A stretch of 64,000 bases of DNA from SIG307 sp964609025 (GCA_964609025.1 CAZSQM010000002.1:62001-126000), one strand, 5' to 3'; positions 26,911-36,071 are shown, counted from the first letter of the stretch. Made by a program: numbers and translations. The notes: generated by a model from the letters alone, not told the origin.

Positions 26911-28041
26911 ATGAACGGTTCTTCTTTCGGGAATTCTTTTAAAATAACAACCTTTGGGGAATCCCACGGAGCGGCGTTAGGCGTTATCGTCGACGGCTGT
27001 CCCGCCGGGATTCCTCTTTCCGCGGAATATATCCAGACCTATTTAGACAGACGGAAGCCGGGGCAGAATATCTATTCCACCCCGCGCAAAGAAAGCGACC
27101 TTGTAGAGATTCTTTCCGGCGTGTTTGAGGGTAAAACGACCGGAACACCGATTGCGCTTCTGATTCGAAACGAATCCCAGCGTTCCGCAGACTACTCGGA
27201 AATTGCTTCCTACTACCGTCCGGGACACGCGGATTTTACTTTTGATGCAAAATACGGCTTTCGGGATTATCGGGGCGGCGGACGTTCCTCCGGGCGTGAA
27301 ACCGCGGCAAGAGTAGCGGCGGGAGCTGTTGCCTGCGCTTTACTTGACGAGCTTGGAATCAAAGTATGTGCCTATGCAAAATCAATTCATACTCACATTT
27401 GCTTCGATACAAAAGATTATTTAGCGGAACACTATTCCATAGAAGAACTGGTTTCCATGCGTGACCGGAGTCCGCTTAATATGCCGGATGCGGAAGCTTC
27501 CGTCCGGTCAGAAGAATTTTTAAACAAGATGCGGAAGGAGCTCAATTCCGTCGGCGGCACGATTGAATGTGTACTTCACGGACTTCCGGCAGGACTCGGC
27601 GACCCGGTATTTGAAAAGTTTGATGCCCGTCTTGCCCATGCCATGCTTTCCATCGGTGCGGTAAAGGGCTTTGAAATCGGCTCCGGCTTTGACGCTGCGC
27701 TTCTTACCGGTACGGAGCAGAACGACCCGTTTTACACCGATGAGAACGGTACTGTCAAAAAGCGCACCAACCGCGCAGGCGGCGTTCTCGGCGGCATGAC
27801 CGACGGCTCCGATGTATTATTCCGCGTTGCCGTAAAGCCGACGCCGTCCGTAAACGCACCGCAGGAAACCGTAAAGAAGGACGGCAGCTCCTACACCGCC
27901 AGAGTCACCGGAAGGCACGACCCGATTATCGTTTCCCGCGCCGTTGTGGTGGTAGAATGTATGGCAGCGCTTACGGCGGCGGACGCACTGCTTGGTAATC
28001 TCGGAAGTAAACTGGAGCATTTGAAAAAAATTTACGAATAA
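26911..28041 (+). CDS. aroC: Chorismate synthase
   Basis: A 376-residue FMN-dependent enzyme converting EPSP to chorismate, the last shikimate step. Family signatures: GESHGAALGVIVDGCPAGIP near the N-terminus, GHADFTFDAKYGFRDYRGGGRSSGRETA (two parts) with the catalytic His, and GGMTDGSD with KPTPSV near the C-terminus. The start at 26911 follows CGGAGGTATTTT and fits the family length; the open frame upstream is non-coding. It stands alone with its own promoter and terminator rather than in a larger aro operon. Confidence 0.96.
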   Translation: MNGSSFGNSFKITTFGESHGAALGVIVDGCPAGIPLSAEYIQTYLDRRKPGQNIYSTPRKESDLVEILSGVFEGKTTGTPIALLIRNESQRSADYSEIASYYRPGHADFTFDAKYGFRDYRGGGRSSGRETAARVAAGAVACALLDELGIKVCAYAKSIHTHICFDTKDYLAEHYSIEELVSMRDRSPLNMPDAEASVRSEEFLNKMRKELNSVGGTIECVLHGLPAGLGDPVFEKFDARLAHAMLSIGAVKGFEIGSGFDAALLTGTEQNDPFYTDENGTVKKRTNRAGGVLGGMTDGSDVLFRVAVKPTPSVNAPQETVKKDGSSYTARVTGRHDPIIVSRAVVVVECMAALTAADALLGNLGSKLEHLKKIYE

Positions 28042-28045
28042 TGCA

Positions 28046-28093
28046 AAAACAGGGGCAGTCGCACATTTTCAACCATGCGGCCGCCCCTGTTTT
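28046..28093. terminator. Bidirectional terminator after aroC
   Basis: AAAACAGGGGC (28046-28056) pairs perfectly with GCCCCTGTTTT (28083-28093); it lies between aroC and the convergent ABC permease gene. Confidence 0.82.
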
Positions 28094-28143
28094 CTTTCTT
28101 ATCACATTTCCCAAATACTTTTTATGATGCATAACACCTTTTG

Positions 28144-28914
28144 CTAAATTCGTTTCTTATTATGAATCGGAATACTAACCGCAATGCATACTACGCATAA
28201 GATAACGGTAACTGCAACCGCTTTATAACAGGAGGAAGCTTCCTCGGCACCTGTCAGCAAAGACGCGGTACTCATCAATCTTGCCGGTGAGAACTCTTTT
28301 ACCTTCGGCAGTAACGTCATCAGATAAGCCGCAAGAAATGTTCCACCCGTTCCGGCAAGTACCCCGGTGTTGGCATTTGCCGTTACCGAAAATAATACGG
28401 TCAGCATGACCGCAAACAGACCGAGCAGCCACCAACAGCTAACCGAAAACAACAGATTATGTGCGATACTGTTATCCCAGAAATAGGCATTATAACCGTA
28501 GGTAATCGCAAAGCAGAGAAAGTATCCCGCCGACCACAGGAGTGCGAGCACTACTGTCTTGGAGAGGACAACCTTATACCGTTCCAAGCCCTTTGTGAGT
28601 GCCAGTACCAATGTCCCGGATTGATATTCCTTCGTAAAAATGCTGCTTTCAAGCAGGATATAAGCAATCAGCGCCATCGGAATATTTTTGAAGAACTGTG
28701 TCCAGGAGGTCATAGCATCCACAGTCACCGTCGTCACTATCATTCCGCTCTCCTCCAGTGTATCTGCCATCAGTTCGAATAACCAGGGCGTCAGCTTTGC
28801 GATTGCGGGATTCATAATGCCAAATAAGACAAACAATACAATAAGAATCAGAAGGCGCCCCGAGCGGAACTGCTCTATCCATTCTTTCTTCATAAAAGCA
28901 ATCAAAGACTTCAC
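28144..28914 (-). CDS. ABC-2 type transporter permease
   Basis: A 256-residue membrane protein with six hydrophobic segments in the ABC-2 export-permease pattern. N-terminal MKSLIAFMKKEWIEQFRSGRLL is the usual cytoplasmic lead-in, and KEYQSGTLVLALTKGL is the conserved coupling region. It starts with GTG, overlapping the end of the ATP-binding gene in GTGA, so translation is coupled. Substrate unknown; drug or antimicrobial-peptide export is a common role of such MerR-linked sets. Confidence 0.85.
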   Translation of the reverse strand: MKSLIAFMKKEWIEQFRSGRLLILIVLFVLFGIMNPAIAKLTPWLFELMADTLEESGMIVTTVTVDAMTSWTQFFKNIPMALIAYILLESSIFTKEYQSGTLVLALTKGLERYKVVLSKTVVLALLWSAGYFLCFAITYGYNAYFWDNSIAHNLLFSVSCWWLLGLFAVMLTVLFSVTANANTGVLAGTGGTFLAAYLMTLLPKVKEFSPARLMSTASLLTGAEEASSCYKAVAVTVILCVVCIAVSIPIHNKKRI

Positions 28915-29810
28915 CTCTTCACCACCTCCATAAACAATGATTCTAACGATGGTTCCATGCGTTCCAGTCTGAGAACCGGCAGCCTTTCCGCGGATACATA
29001 CCGCATCACCTCATATACCCCGACTTCCTTTTCCCGAAATACCAGCCGGTTCTCCTCTGCCTGTGTATATCCCGGAAATGCGTTCATCAGCTTCCTGATA
29101 TCCGCCTCATGCTCCGTTTCTATCAGATATTCCTCGGAACGGTATTTGTTCTTAATATCCGCAAGCTTCCCCTGCATGCATACGACACCGTCATTCAAAA
29201 ATGCGATATCCGTACAGATTCGCTCCACATCCGAAAGAATATGGGTAGAAAACAGCACTGTCGTCTGCTCCTTCACTGCCAGCAGAATATCCAGAATATC
29301 CTTTCTCCCTACCGGGTCAAGTGCGGATGTCGGTTCATCGCAAATCAGAAGCTTCGGACGGTTTAGAAGTGCCTGTGCGATTCCGAGTCTTTGCTTCATT
29401 CCTCTGGAAAAGCCCTTAATCCTGTGCCGTTCCCCGTCAAGGCCCACCAACTCCAGAAGTTCATCTCTGCGGGATATGAGCTCTTTTTTCTCCATTCCGG
29501 TAATTTCCCCGCAAAAAGTAAGATACTCGGATGCGTTCATAAAAGAATAATATTCCGGCACATCCGGCAAATACCCGATATGACGGTTCGTCGCGGTTTG
29601 TCCGCAAACTACTTTCTCCCCGGCAACCCTGATTTCTCCCGCATCCGGCTTTAACAGTCCCAGAACAGCCTTCATGGTAGTGGTCTTTCCCGCTCCGTTC
29701 TTTCCGATAAAACCGAATACACTTTTCTCCGGTACGGACAGTTCTACTCCCTTAAGTACTTCTTTCTCCCCGAACCGTTTTTTCAAATCGGTAATCTGAA
29801 GCATCTCCAC
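28911..29810 (-). CDS. ABC transporter ATP-binding protein
   Basis: A 299-residue ATPase: Walker A GKNGAGKTT near 37-45, Q-loop region, signature FSRGMKQRL near 140, Walker B LLICDEPTSALDP near 160, and H-loop STHIL near 195. The C-terminal 80 residues form the accessory tail of export-type NBDs. It starts with GTG after AGGAGGAAGCATAA. Partner of the permease immediately downstream. Confidence 0.92.
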   Translation of the reverse strand: MEMLQITDLKKRFGEKEVLKGVELSVPEKSVFGFIGKNGAGKTTTMKAVLGLLKPDAGEIRVAGEKVVCGQTATNRHIGYLPDVPEYYSFMNASEYLTFCGEITGMEKKELISRRDELLELVGLDGERHRIKGFSRGMKQRLGIAQALLNRPKLLICDEPTSALDPVGRKDILDILLAVKEQTTVLFSTHILSDVERICTDIAFLNDGVVCMQGKLADIKNKYRSEEYLIETEHEADIRKLMNAFPGYTQAEENRLVFREKEVGVYEVMRYVSAERLPVLRLERMEPSLESLFMEVVKR

Positions 29811-30017
29811 TTATGCTTCCTCCTTTCCGAGCAGGAAATAGAGAATCGGTCCCACATAATTCATCCCGATAATCGTAACCACAATCCATAAAGTACGGTT
29901 TCCTCTTTTGTAGTGTTCATGTGTTAAAATATGATATAACGTATATCCGAGCAATACAAATTCCACAAGCACAAGCGGAATCAGAAAAGGTAACAGTTCC
30001 GTTATTTTATCAATCAT
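29811..30017 (-). CDS. Small PLDc_N-domain membrane protein
   Basis: A 68-residue protein with two membrane helices and the PLDc_N (phospholipase D N-terminal-like) pattern: IVVTIIGMNYVGPILYFLLG at the end. Such short proteins accompany MerR/ABC operons and may assist the transporter. The second ATG (30017) is preferred: AAAGGAG lies 7 bases upstream. It overlaps the end of the MerR gene by 8 bases. Confidence 0.72.
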   Translation of the reverse strand: MIDKITELLPFLIPLVLVEFVLLGYTLYHILTHEHYKRGNRTLWIVVTIIGMNYVGPILYFLLGKEEA

Positions 30018-30744
30018 TTTCATTCTCCTTTCTTCCGTAGGTTTCCACGCAGAAGCCGTGATATCCGCAGCAGGTACATGTCAGCTTTCTAAGCGTCGGC
30101 GTATGCCTTGCAAAAAACGCTTCCTTAAACACCGACCGGAATATCTCATGGCATTGCGGACAGATATAAGAAACCCTGCTGAAATAGTAAACTGAAATCC
30201 ATGTGCCGTACAAAATCATCAGAATCACCCATAATAAAAACGGCCACCAGATTCCCGTGATACACCAAAGTGCCACACTCCCCCATTCGGCAATTCCAAG
30301 CGGAAGCCCGGTTATCAACATTGTGGCATGAAGCCTTTGAAGTTTCTTCTTATTTCTCATTCGATGTGCTACATCACCGATAGATTCAACCGAGAAATTC
30401 TCCACTCTTTTTATCTCACGCCTTATTTCCTCTATCATGTCCAGCTTTGTCTGCCGGTCATCAATTTCCTCTCGTAAGGTCTGCTCCTGCTGCTCCAGCA
30501 AAACAGAAATAACATTCCCCGGCTCCTTTTCCTTAAGCAGCCCACCGATACTGTTAATTCCGAGTCCCGCATCACGAAGAAAGCAAATCATCCTCATCCG
30601 TTTCAAATCCTCTTCCGAATAAAGCCTTCTGCCGCCCTCACTCAGTTCACTCGGTATTAACAGGTCTCTGGAATCATAATATTGAACTGTCCGGACAGAC
30701 ACGCCGCAGAGTTTCGCAATCTCTCCTGTTGTGTATTTTGACAT
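30010..30744 (-). CDS. MerR-family regulator with membrane and zinc-ribbon tail
   Basis: A 244-residue protein. N-terminal MerR winged helix (about 1-70; TTGEIAKLCGVSVRTVQYYD, RLYSEEDLKRM) and coiled coil (about 80-120). The C-terminus is unusual: two membrane segments (about 140-158 and 160-183) and a zinc ribbon with CPQC near 191 and CTCC near 226. It therefore looks like a membrane-tethered regulator. It heads the operon with the PLDc_N and ABC genes and has a MerR-type promoter with 19-base spacer and two palindromes, so autoregulation is likely. AAAGGAGGAAAAGGCT precedes the ATG. Confidence 0.87.
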   Translation of the reverse strand: MSKYTTGEIAKLCGVSVRTVQYYDSRDLLIPSELSEGGRRLYSEEDLKRMRMICFLRDAGLGINSIGGLLKEKEPGNVISVLLEQQEQTLREEIDDRQTKLDMIEEIRREIKRVENFSVESIGDVAHRMRNKKKLQRLHATMLITGLPLGIAEWGSVALWCITGIWWPFLLWVILMILYGTWISVYYFSRVSYICPQCHEIFRSVFKEAFFARHTPTLRKLTCTCCGYHGFCVETYGRKENEND

Positions 30745-30770
30745 AGCCTTTTCCTCCTTTCGAACACCAC

Positions 30771-30816
30771 TTTATCACATGACGCAGCGTCACAAGCAAT
30801 ACCTGACGTTACGTCA
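30771..30816 (-). promoter_or_regulatory. MerR-type promoter with two operator palindromes
   Basis: On the minus strand TTGCTT and TAAAGT are separated by 19 bases, the stretched spacing of MerR promoters. The spacer holds the palindrome TGACGCAGCGTCA (30780-30792). A second, TGACGTTACGTCA (30804-30816), lies 24 bases upstream, centre to centre. Confidence 0.72.
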
Positions 30817-30851
30817 CATTTCATTTTTTCTAACATTTCCTATAAAGCAAA

Positions 30852-30890
30852 GAAAGTCCTCTTACCATTTTAACATGTAAAAGGACTTTC
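30852..30890 (-). terminator. Terminator of the leu operon
   Basis: GAAAGTCCTCTTAC (30852-30865) and GTAAAAGGACTTTC (30877-30890) form a 14-bp stem with one mismatch/wobble; on the minus strand TTTGCTTTA follows. Confidence 0.65.
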
Positions 30891-30923
30891 CTGCGATTTT
30901 ATTTTATTTAATCTTGTTTTAAT

Positions 30924-31409
30924 TTACTTTGTATTGATATAATTCATCAAACCTTCCGCAGCGATAATCTTCTGCATAAACGGCGGGAATGCCTGCCCTT
31001 TATAGGACTTGCCGGTGGTTACATCGGTAATGACGCCGGAATCGAAGTCAATCTCCACGGTATCCCCTGCGTTAATTTCCTTTGCCGCCTGCGGGCACTC
31101 AATAATCGGAAGCCCGATATTGATCGCGTTGCGGTAAAAAATGCGGGCAAAAGTTTCTGCGATTACGCAGCTTACCCCCGCTGCCTTAATGGCAATCGGA
31201 GCGTGCTCTCTGGAGGAACCGCAGCCGAAATTCTTATTTGCCACCATAATATCGCCGGTCTTTACCTTATTTACAAAATCCTTATCGATATCCTCCATGC
31301 AGTGCTTTGCCAGCTCCTTCGGGTCGGAGCTGTTTAAGTATCTTGCCGGAATAATTACGTCGGTATCTACATTGTCGCCGTATTTGTGTACTGTTCCGTT
31401 TGCTTTCAT
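30924..31409 (-). CDS. leuD: 3-isopropylmalate dehydratase small subunit
   Basis: A 161-residue LeuD of the short, clostridial/archaeal type: YGDNVDTDVIIPARYLN at the start, FGCGSSREHAP as the substrate-binding loop, and NAINIGLP. With LeuC it isomerises 2-isopropylmalate to 3-isopropylmalate in leucine synthesis. The start at 31409 follows GGAGGATAACAAA; an ATG five codons upstream overlaps that site. Last gene of leuBCD. Confidence 0.95.
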   Translation of the reverse strand: MKANGTVHKYGDNVDTDVIIPARYLNSSDPKELAKHCMEDIDKDFVNKVKTGDIMVANKNFGCGSSREHAPIAIKAAGVSCVIAETFARIFYRNAINIGLPIIECPQAAKEINAGDTVEIDFDSGVITDVTTGKSYKGQAFPPFMQKIIAAEGLMNYINTK

Positions 31410-31430
31410 TTTGTTATCCTCCATTCTTTC

Positions 31431-32696
31431 TTACAGTCCAAGGTCTGCCGGTTCCGCAATCTTTCCAAGCACTGCGCTTGCCGCTGCCACTGCCGGACTT
31501 GCCAGATAAACTTCGGACTCTACATGTCCCATACGTCCGACAAAGTTACGGTTCGTGGTGGATACCGCTCTCTCTCCTGCTGCTAAGATGCCCATATGTC
31601 CGCCGAGACACGGTCCGCAGGTCGGCGTGCTGACTACGGCGCCTGCCATAATAAAGGTCTGAATCAGGCCTTCCTCGATTGCCTGTAAATAAATGCTCTG
31701 GGTCGCCGGAAATACGATGCAGCGCATACCCGGAGCTACATGGCGTCCCTTTAATACCGCCGCCGCCGCACGCAAATCGTCGATTCTTCCGTTGGTACAG
31801 GAACCGATTACCACCTGATCGATTTTTACCTCTCCCGCTTCCTTTACGGTCTTTGTATTTTCCGGCAGATGCGGGAACGCAACCGTCGGCTCCAGCTGAT
31901 CCAGATCAATGATATAGGTTTCGTCATACTCTGCGTCGGCGTCTGCCTCGTAAACGGTATACGGCTTTGCGGAATGCTCCTTCATGTAAGCAACCGTCAG
32001 CTCATCCACCGGGAAAATTCCGTTCTTTGCGCCTGCTTCGATTGCCATGTTTGCAATCGTAAAGCGGTCGTCCATCGTAAGATTTTGAATGCCGTCGCCC
32101 ACAAACTCCATAGACTTATACAGCGCACCGTCCACGCCGATTTTACCGATAATATGCAGAATAACATCCTTACCGGAAACCCACTTCTTCGGCTTGCCGC
32201 GTAAAACGAACTTAATTGCGGACGGCACCTTAAACCACGCCTTACCGGTCATCATGCCGGCGCCCATATCCGTACTGCCGACACCGGTGGAAAATGCGCC
32301 CAGCGCGCCGTAGGTACAGGTATGCGAATCCGCGCCGATACAGGTTTCTCCCGCTACAATCAGTCCCTTTTCCGGAAGCAGCGCGTGTTCGATTCCCATC
32401 TCTCCGATTTCAAAGTAGTTGGTAATGTCGTGCTTCTTTGCAAATTCTCTTACGCATTTGCAATGCTCCGCGGACTTAATATCCTTGTTCGGCGTAAAGT
32501 GGTCCGGTACAAGAGCGATTTTGTCTTTATCGAATACCGTCTTCTTATTTAAACGCTCCACCTCGTGAATCGCTACCGGTCCCGTGATGTCGTTGGCAAG
32601 CACCATATCAAGATCAGCCTCGATTAACTGTCCCGCGGTTACGCTCTCTAAGCCCGCATGCGCCGCCAGAATTTTCTGTGTCATTGTCATTCCCAT
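31431..32696 (-). CDS. leuC: 3-isopropylmalate dehydratase large subunit
   Basis: A 421-residue aconitase-superfamily subunit. The [4Fe-4S] ligands are visible in VIGSCTNGR and TPTCGPCLGGHMG; GADSHTCTYGALGAF is the other signature. Length is that of the short LeuC/HacA-type family. AGGAGGAAGAAACA precedes the ATG. Between leuB and leuD on the minus strand. Confidence 0.96.
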   Translation of the reverse strand: MGMTMTQKILAAHAGLESVTAGQLIEADLDMVLANDITGPVAIHEVERLNKKTVFDKDKIALVPDHFTPNKDIKSAEHCKCVREFAKKHDITNYFEIGEMGIEHALLPEKGLIVAGETCIGADSHTCTYGALGAFSTGVGSTDMGAGMMTGKAWFKVPSAIKFVLRGKPKKWVSGKDVILHIIGKIGVDGALYKSMEFVGDGIQNLTMDDRFTIANMAIEAGAKNGIFPVDELTVAYMKEHSAKPYTVYEADADAEYDETYIIDLDQLEPTVAFPHLPENTKTVKEAGEVKIDQVVIGSCTNGRIDDLRAAAAVLKGRHVAPGMRCIVFPATQSIYLQAIEEGLIQTFIMAGAVVSTPTCGPCLGGHMGILAAGERAVSTTNRNFVGRMGHVESEVYLASPAVAAASAVLGKIAEPADLGL

Positions 32697-32766
32697 TGTT
32701 TCTTCCTCCTGCTTTTATTCTGCTTTTCCTTCCCTCATTCTTCGGAAACGGCCCCCTGCAAGCCGT

Positions 32767-33852
32767 TTACGCCAGCCGCTCCACAATCAGATCGCCCATT
32801 TCCTTTGTGCCGACTTTCGTTAAGCCCTCCGACATAATATCGCCGGTACGGTAGCCCTCGTTTAATACGGTATGAATCGCCGCCTCAATCGCGTCTGCTT
32901 CCTTATCCAAATCAAAGGAGTAACGTAACAGCATTGCTGCGGAAAGAATCGTGGCAATCGGATTTGCCTTATTCTGTCCGGCAATGTCCGGTGCAGAACC
33001 GTGGCTCGGCTCGTAAAGACCGAACTTTCCTTCGCCGAGGCTTGCGGAAGCGAGCATTCCGATGGAGCCCGTCACCATACTTGCCTCATCGGAAAGAATA
33101 TCGCCGAACATATTCTCCGTCAGAATCACATCAAACTGCTTCGGGTCGCGCACTAACTGCATTGCACAGTTGTCAACCAGCATATCGGAAAGCTCCACGT
33201 CCGGGTACTCTGCTGCCACTTCCTTTACCACGGCGCGCCACAGGCGGGAAGAATCCAGCACGTTTGCCTTATCGACGCTGCATACTTTCTTATTGCGCTT
33301 TCTTGCGATTTCAAAGCCCCACTTTGCAATGCGGCGGATTTCATTCTCGTCATAGGTCAGCGTATCGGTTGCCTTGCGGACGCCGTCTATCGTTTCCGTA
33401 TGCCGTTCGCCGAAATACAGACCGCCGGTCAGTTCACGCATTACAACAAAATCAAAGCCGCCCTCGGTAATGTCCGGGCGCAGCGGGCAGGCTGCCGCAA
33501 GCTGCGGGAATAACACTGCCGGACGGATATTGGCAAATAAGCCGAGTCCCTTGCGGATTGCCAAAAGTCCTGCTTCCGGACGAAGATTCGGCGGCAGCTG
33601 ATACCACGGAGAAGTGTTCGTATCTCCTCCTACCGCGCCGAGCAGTACCGCGTCGCTCTTCTTACAGGTCATAAGTGCCTCCTCCGTAAGCGGAACACCG
33701 GTTGCGTCAATGGACGCTCCGCCCATCAGCACCTCCGTGTAGGAAAAGCTGTGGCCATACTTTCTGCCGACCGCGTCCAATACCTTCTTTGCCTCTGTTA
33801 CGATTTCCGGTCCGATACCGTCGCCCGGAATCACTGCAATCCTATAATCCAT
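32767..33852 (-). CDS. leuB: 3-isopropylmalate dehydrogenase
   Basis: A 361-residue NAD-dependent dehydrogenase that oxidises and decarboxylates 3-isopropylmalate. N-terminal IAVIPGDGIGPEI and the family signature NMFGDILSDEASMVTGSIGML near 250-270. The start at 33852 follows GGAGAGCTATAACT and fits the family; the open frame continues 58 codons upstream into the promoter region. First gene of leuBCD; leuA is not present in this window. Confidence 0.96.
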   Translation of the reverse strand: MDYRIAVIPGDGIGPEIVTEAKKVLDAVGRKYGHSFSYTEVLMGGASIDATGVPLTEEALMTCKKSDAVLLGAVGGDTNTSPWYQLPPNLRPEAGLLAIRKGLGLFANIRPAVLFPQLAAACPLRPDITEGGFDFVVMRELTGGLYFGERHTETIDGVRKATDTLTYDENEIRRIAKWGFEIARKRNKKVCSVDKANVLDSSRLWRAVVKEVAAEYPDVELSDMLVDNCAMQLVRDPKQFDVILTENMFGDILSDEASMVTGSIGMLASASLGEGKFGLYEPSHGSAPDIAGQNKANPIATILSAAMLLRYSFDLDKEADAIEAAIHTVLNEGYRTGDIMSEGLTKVGTKEMGDLIVERLA

Positions 33853-34041
33853 AGTTATAGCTCTCCTTTTCTGATTCGTTTTTCTTGCGGGTCTTTCGTT
33901 TGCCCCTTCGAGTTTTGAAACTCTGCCTTTCCTTGACGGTGCAGGCACTTTTCCGGAAAATTTCTTCCCGTTTTTTTCATTTTTCTCTTGTATTATACCA
34001 CAGCCTTTGATATAATTAAAATACATATTATGAATACCTAT

Positions 34042-34058
34042 TATAACTTTTGGTTATA
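34042..34058. promoter_or_regulatory. LysR-type operator dyad between leuB and the LysR gene
   Basis: TATAAC-N5-GTTATA is a perfect interrupted dyad with the T-N11-A core of LysR-type boxes. It lies in the divergent promoter region; a TATAAT for leuB is found near 33995-34000 on the minus strand. Confidence 0.5.
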
Positions 34059-34134
34059 TAAAAGTAAATTTTAAGGCTGTCGCCTCCGTCCGCCTTTCGC
34101 AAACGCCGGTGATATCCTTATATAAGGAGGAACC

Positions 34135-35052
34135 ATGGAAGTTGAATCTGCCTTATCCTCCTACCGTATTTTTAACGCAGTTGCAGAAGCAGGAAATATT
34201 TCCAAGGCGGCGAAGGAGCTGTTTATCAGCCAGCCTGCCATCAGTAAAGCGGTCAGTAAGCTGGAGCAGAGTCTTTCCGTCAAGCTTTTTATCCGCAATT
34301 CCAGAGGCGTTAAACTGACGGAGGAGGGTGCCCTGCTTTACGAGTACACCTGCTCCGCCTTTGAGTCCCTGCGTCAGGGAGAAGAAAGTATCCGAAAGAT
34401 TCATTCTCTCGGCATCGGGCACATAAAAATCGGAGTAAGCACCACGCTCTGCAAATACCTGCTGCTTCCGTATCTGCAAAGCTTCATTCAGGCCTACCCG
34501 CACATCAAGGTTACAATCGAATGCCGCTCTACCTTTGAAACGCTGGCACAGCTGGAGGAAGGGAAGTTAGACATCGGGCTGATTGGAAAGCCCTCCCAGA
34601 CAAAAGCGATTGACTTTTTCCCGCTGAGGCACATTCAGGATACCTTTGTTGCCAGCCCCGCCTATCTGAAGAACTTACAGACAAGAGAGCCTGACATTCT
34701 CCGAACGCCGCGGGAATTATTCCAGCATTCCAACCTGATGCTGCTGGATGAAAAGAACATTACAAGACTTTACATCGAAGATTACTTTGCAAAGCACAAC
34801 ATCCGCACCGGTCAGATATTGGAAGTCAGCAACATGGACCTGCTGATTGAGTTCGCCAAAATCGGTCTTGGCATCGGCTGCGTCATCCGCGAGTTTGTGG
34901 AAAAGGAATTACAGGACGGCACATTAACGGAACTGCCTCCGATTCATCCGATTGCCAAACGTACCGTCGGCTTTGCCTACAACAAAAATGCGGCGCAAAG
35001 CGACTCCGTAAAACGTTTTATCAACTTCTACAAAGGGGAGAAACACTTATGA
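34135..35052 (+). CDS. LysR-family transcriptional regulator
   Basis: A 305-residue protein with an N-terminal winged helix (about 6-65; YRIFNAVAEAGNISKAAKEL, FISQPAISKAVSKLEQ) and a periplasmic-binding-fold effector domain (about 92-300). TAAGGAGGAACC precedes the ATG. It is divergent from leuBCD across an operator-like dyad, so it probably controls that operon; it overlaps the next gene in ATGA. Confidence 0.92.
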   Translation: MEVESALSSYRIFNAVAEAGNISKAAKELFISQPAISKAVSKLEQSLSVKLFIRNSRGVKLTEEGALLYEYTCSAFESLRQGEESIRKIHSLGIGHIKIGVSTTLCKYLLLPYLQSFIQAYPHIKVTIECRSTFETLAQLEEGKLDIGLIGKPSQTKAIDFFPLRHIQDTFVASPAYLKNLQTREPDILRTPRELFQHSNLMLLDEKNITRLYIEDYFAKHNIRTGQILEVSNMDLLIEFAKIGLGIGCVIREFVEKELQDGTLTELPPIHPIAKRTVGFAYNKNAAQSDSVKRFINFYKGEKHL

Positions 35053-36071
35053 TTACGAAAACAAAGCACACCGCGAAGCACCCTTTCAAACGGTTACGCC
35101 GCAGACTGAAGCAGCGCGTCTACCGCTTTTTGGTCGCCGTCTACGAGGGCGAAATCCGCATTTCGCTCTTTGGAATTGTCTGCACTCTTTTCTGTCTGAC
35201 ATTGCTGATCGGTTTCTTTTTCCCAAGCAAAGAAACGAAGGAAGCTCCTACGACCGCTTCCGTTCTCGGCAGCGAACTGACACATGCGCTGCGCTTTGCG
35301 GCGAATTCCTCCAACCGCACCGAATTAAACGCAGATATTACCCTGCTCCTAATCCCCGCGTTAGAGGAGGACGCCGCGCTTTCCTCCCTGCTTGATTCTT
35401 CGCTTTACGGTTTTTATCTGTCCGGGAAAGAGCTTTCCTATCTGCCGGAGTATTACGCTTCTCTTTCCGACGCCTTTCTTGCGGGCGTTCCCTACATCGG
35501 AGGGCTCTCTTTTTCCTACAACCCGAACCGTATTGTTTATAACCGCGCTACGGATATTGCGCTTTTAAAAGAAGACGGGACGCTTTCCTCCCTGTCTGAC
35601 GATACGCTGTACTATGTCATCGGAAACGAATCTGTATTTACCATGTTCCATTATCTTTCCAAGCGGACGTTCCATCTGTTAGACATTCAACCGAAGAATG
35701 CCGCCGGCATGCCGGTTTCGGACTATTCCGAGCAGCTTTTAAGAGGTCAGAACGGGAGCTGCACTTTCTATGATATTTACCGCAGCTATCTTCTGCATGG
35801 CAATCAAAACGACAGCGCTCAAAACGCCGGAGAAGTCTTCCTGTGCCGTTCCTTTAACACGTTTGAACTGTTTTCACAGTTAAACGGCGCCGGTTATTTC
35901 ATTCTCGGAAGCCTTCTCCTTTTGTTTGTACTGACGCTTTCCATCCGTCCCCGACTGCGCCGCATCTGCATCTGGTTCCGCATTTTCCTGATTCGGCGCA
36001 AAAAGCGCGGCAAAGTCACTTTACGCAACCGCCTCGCCACCACCCGCCTGTCACGCCGACGGGCAGCATAA
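35049..36071 (+). CDS. Membrane-anchored protein with a 5'-nucleotidase C-terminal-like domain
   Basis: A 340-residue protein with basic N-terminus, membrane segment at about 38-55, an extracellular middle of about 220 residues, a second membrane segment at about 279-297 and a very basic cytoplasmic tail. The middle resembles the C-terminal substrate domain of UshA-type nucleotidases: YLSGKELSYLPEYYASL, then GLSFSYNPNRIVYNRATDI and TLYYVIGNES. The metallophosphatase domain that normally precedes it is missing, so catalysis is not expected. Start codon overlaps the LysR stop in ATGA, so the two are translationally coupled. The link to the family is by pattern only. Confidence 0.6.
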   Translation: MITKTKHTAKHPFKRLRRRLKQRVYRFLVAVYEGEIRISLFGIVCTLFCLTLLIGFFFPSKETKEAPTTASVLGSELTHALRFAANSSNRTELNADITLLLIPALEEDAALSSLLDSSLYGFYLSGKELSYLPEYYASLSDAFLAGVPYIGGLSFSYNPNRIVYNRATDIALLKEDGTLSSLSDDTLYYVIGNESVFTMFHYLSKRTFHLLDIQPKNAAGMPVSDYSEQLLRGQNGSCTFYDIYRSYLLHGNQNDSAQNAGEVFLCRSFNTFELFSQLNGAGYFILGSLLLLFVLTLSIRPRLRRICIWFRIFLIRRKKRGKVTLRNRLATTRLSRRRAA

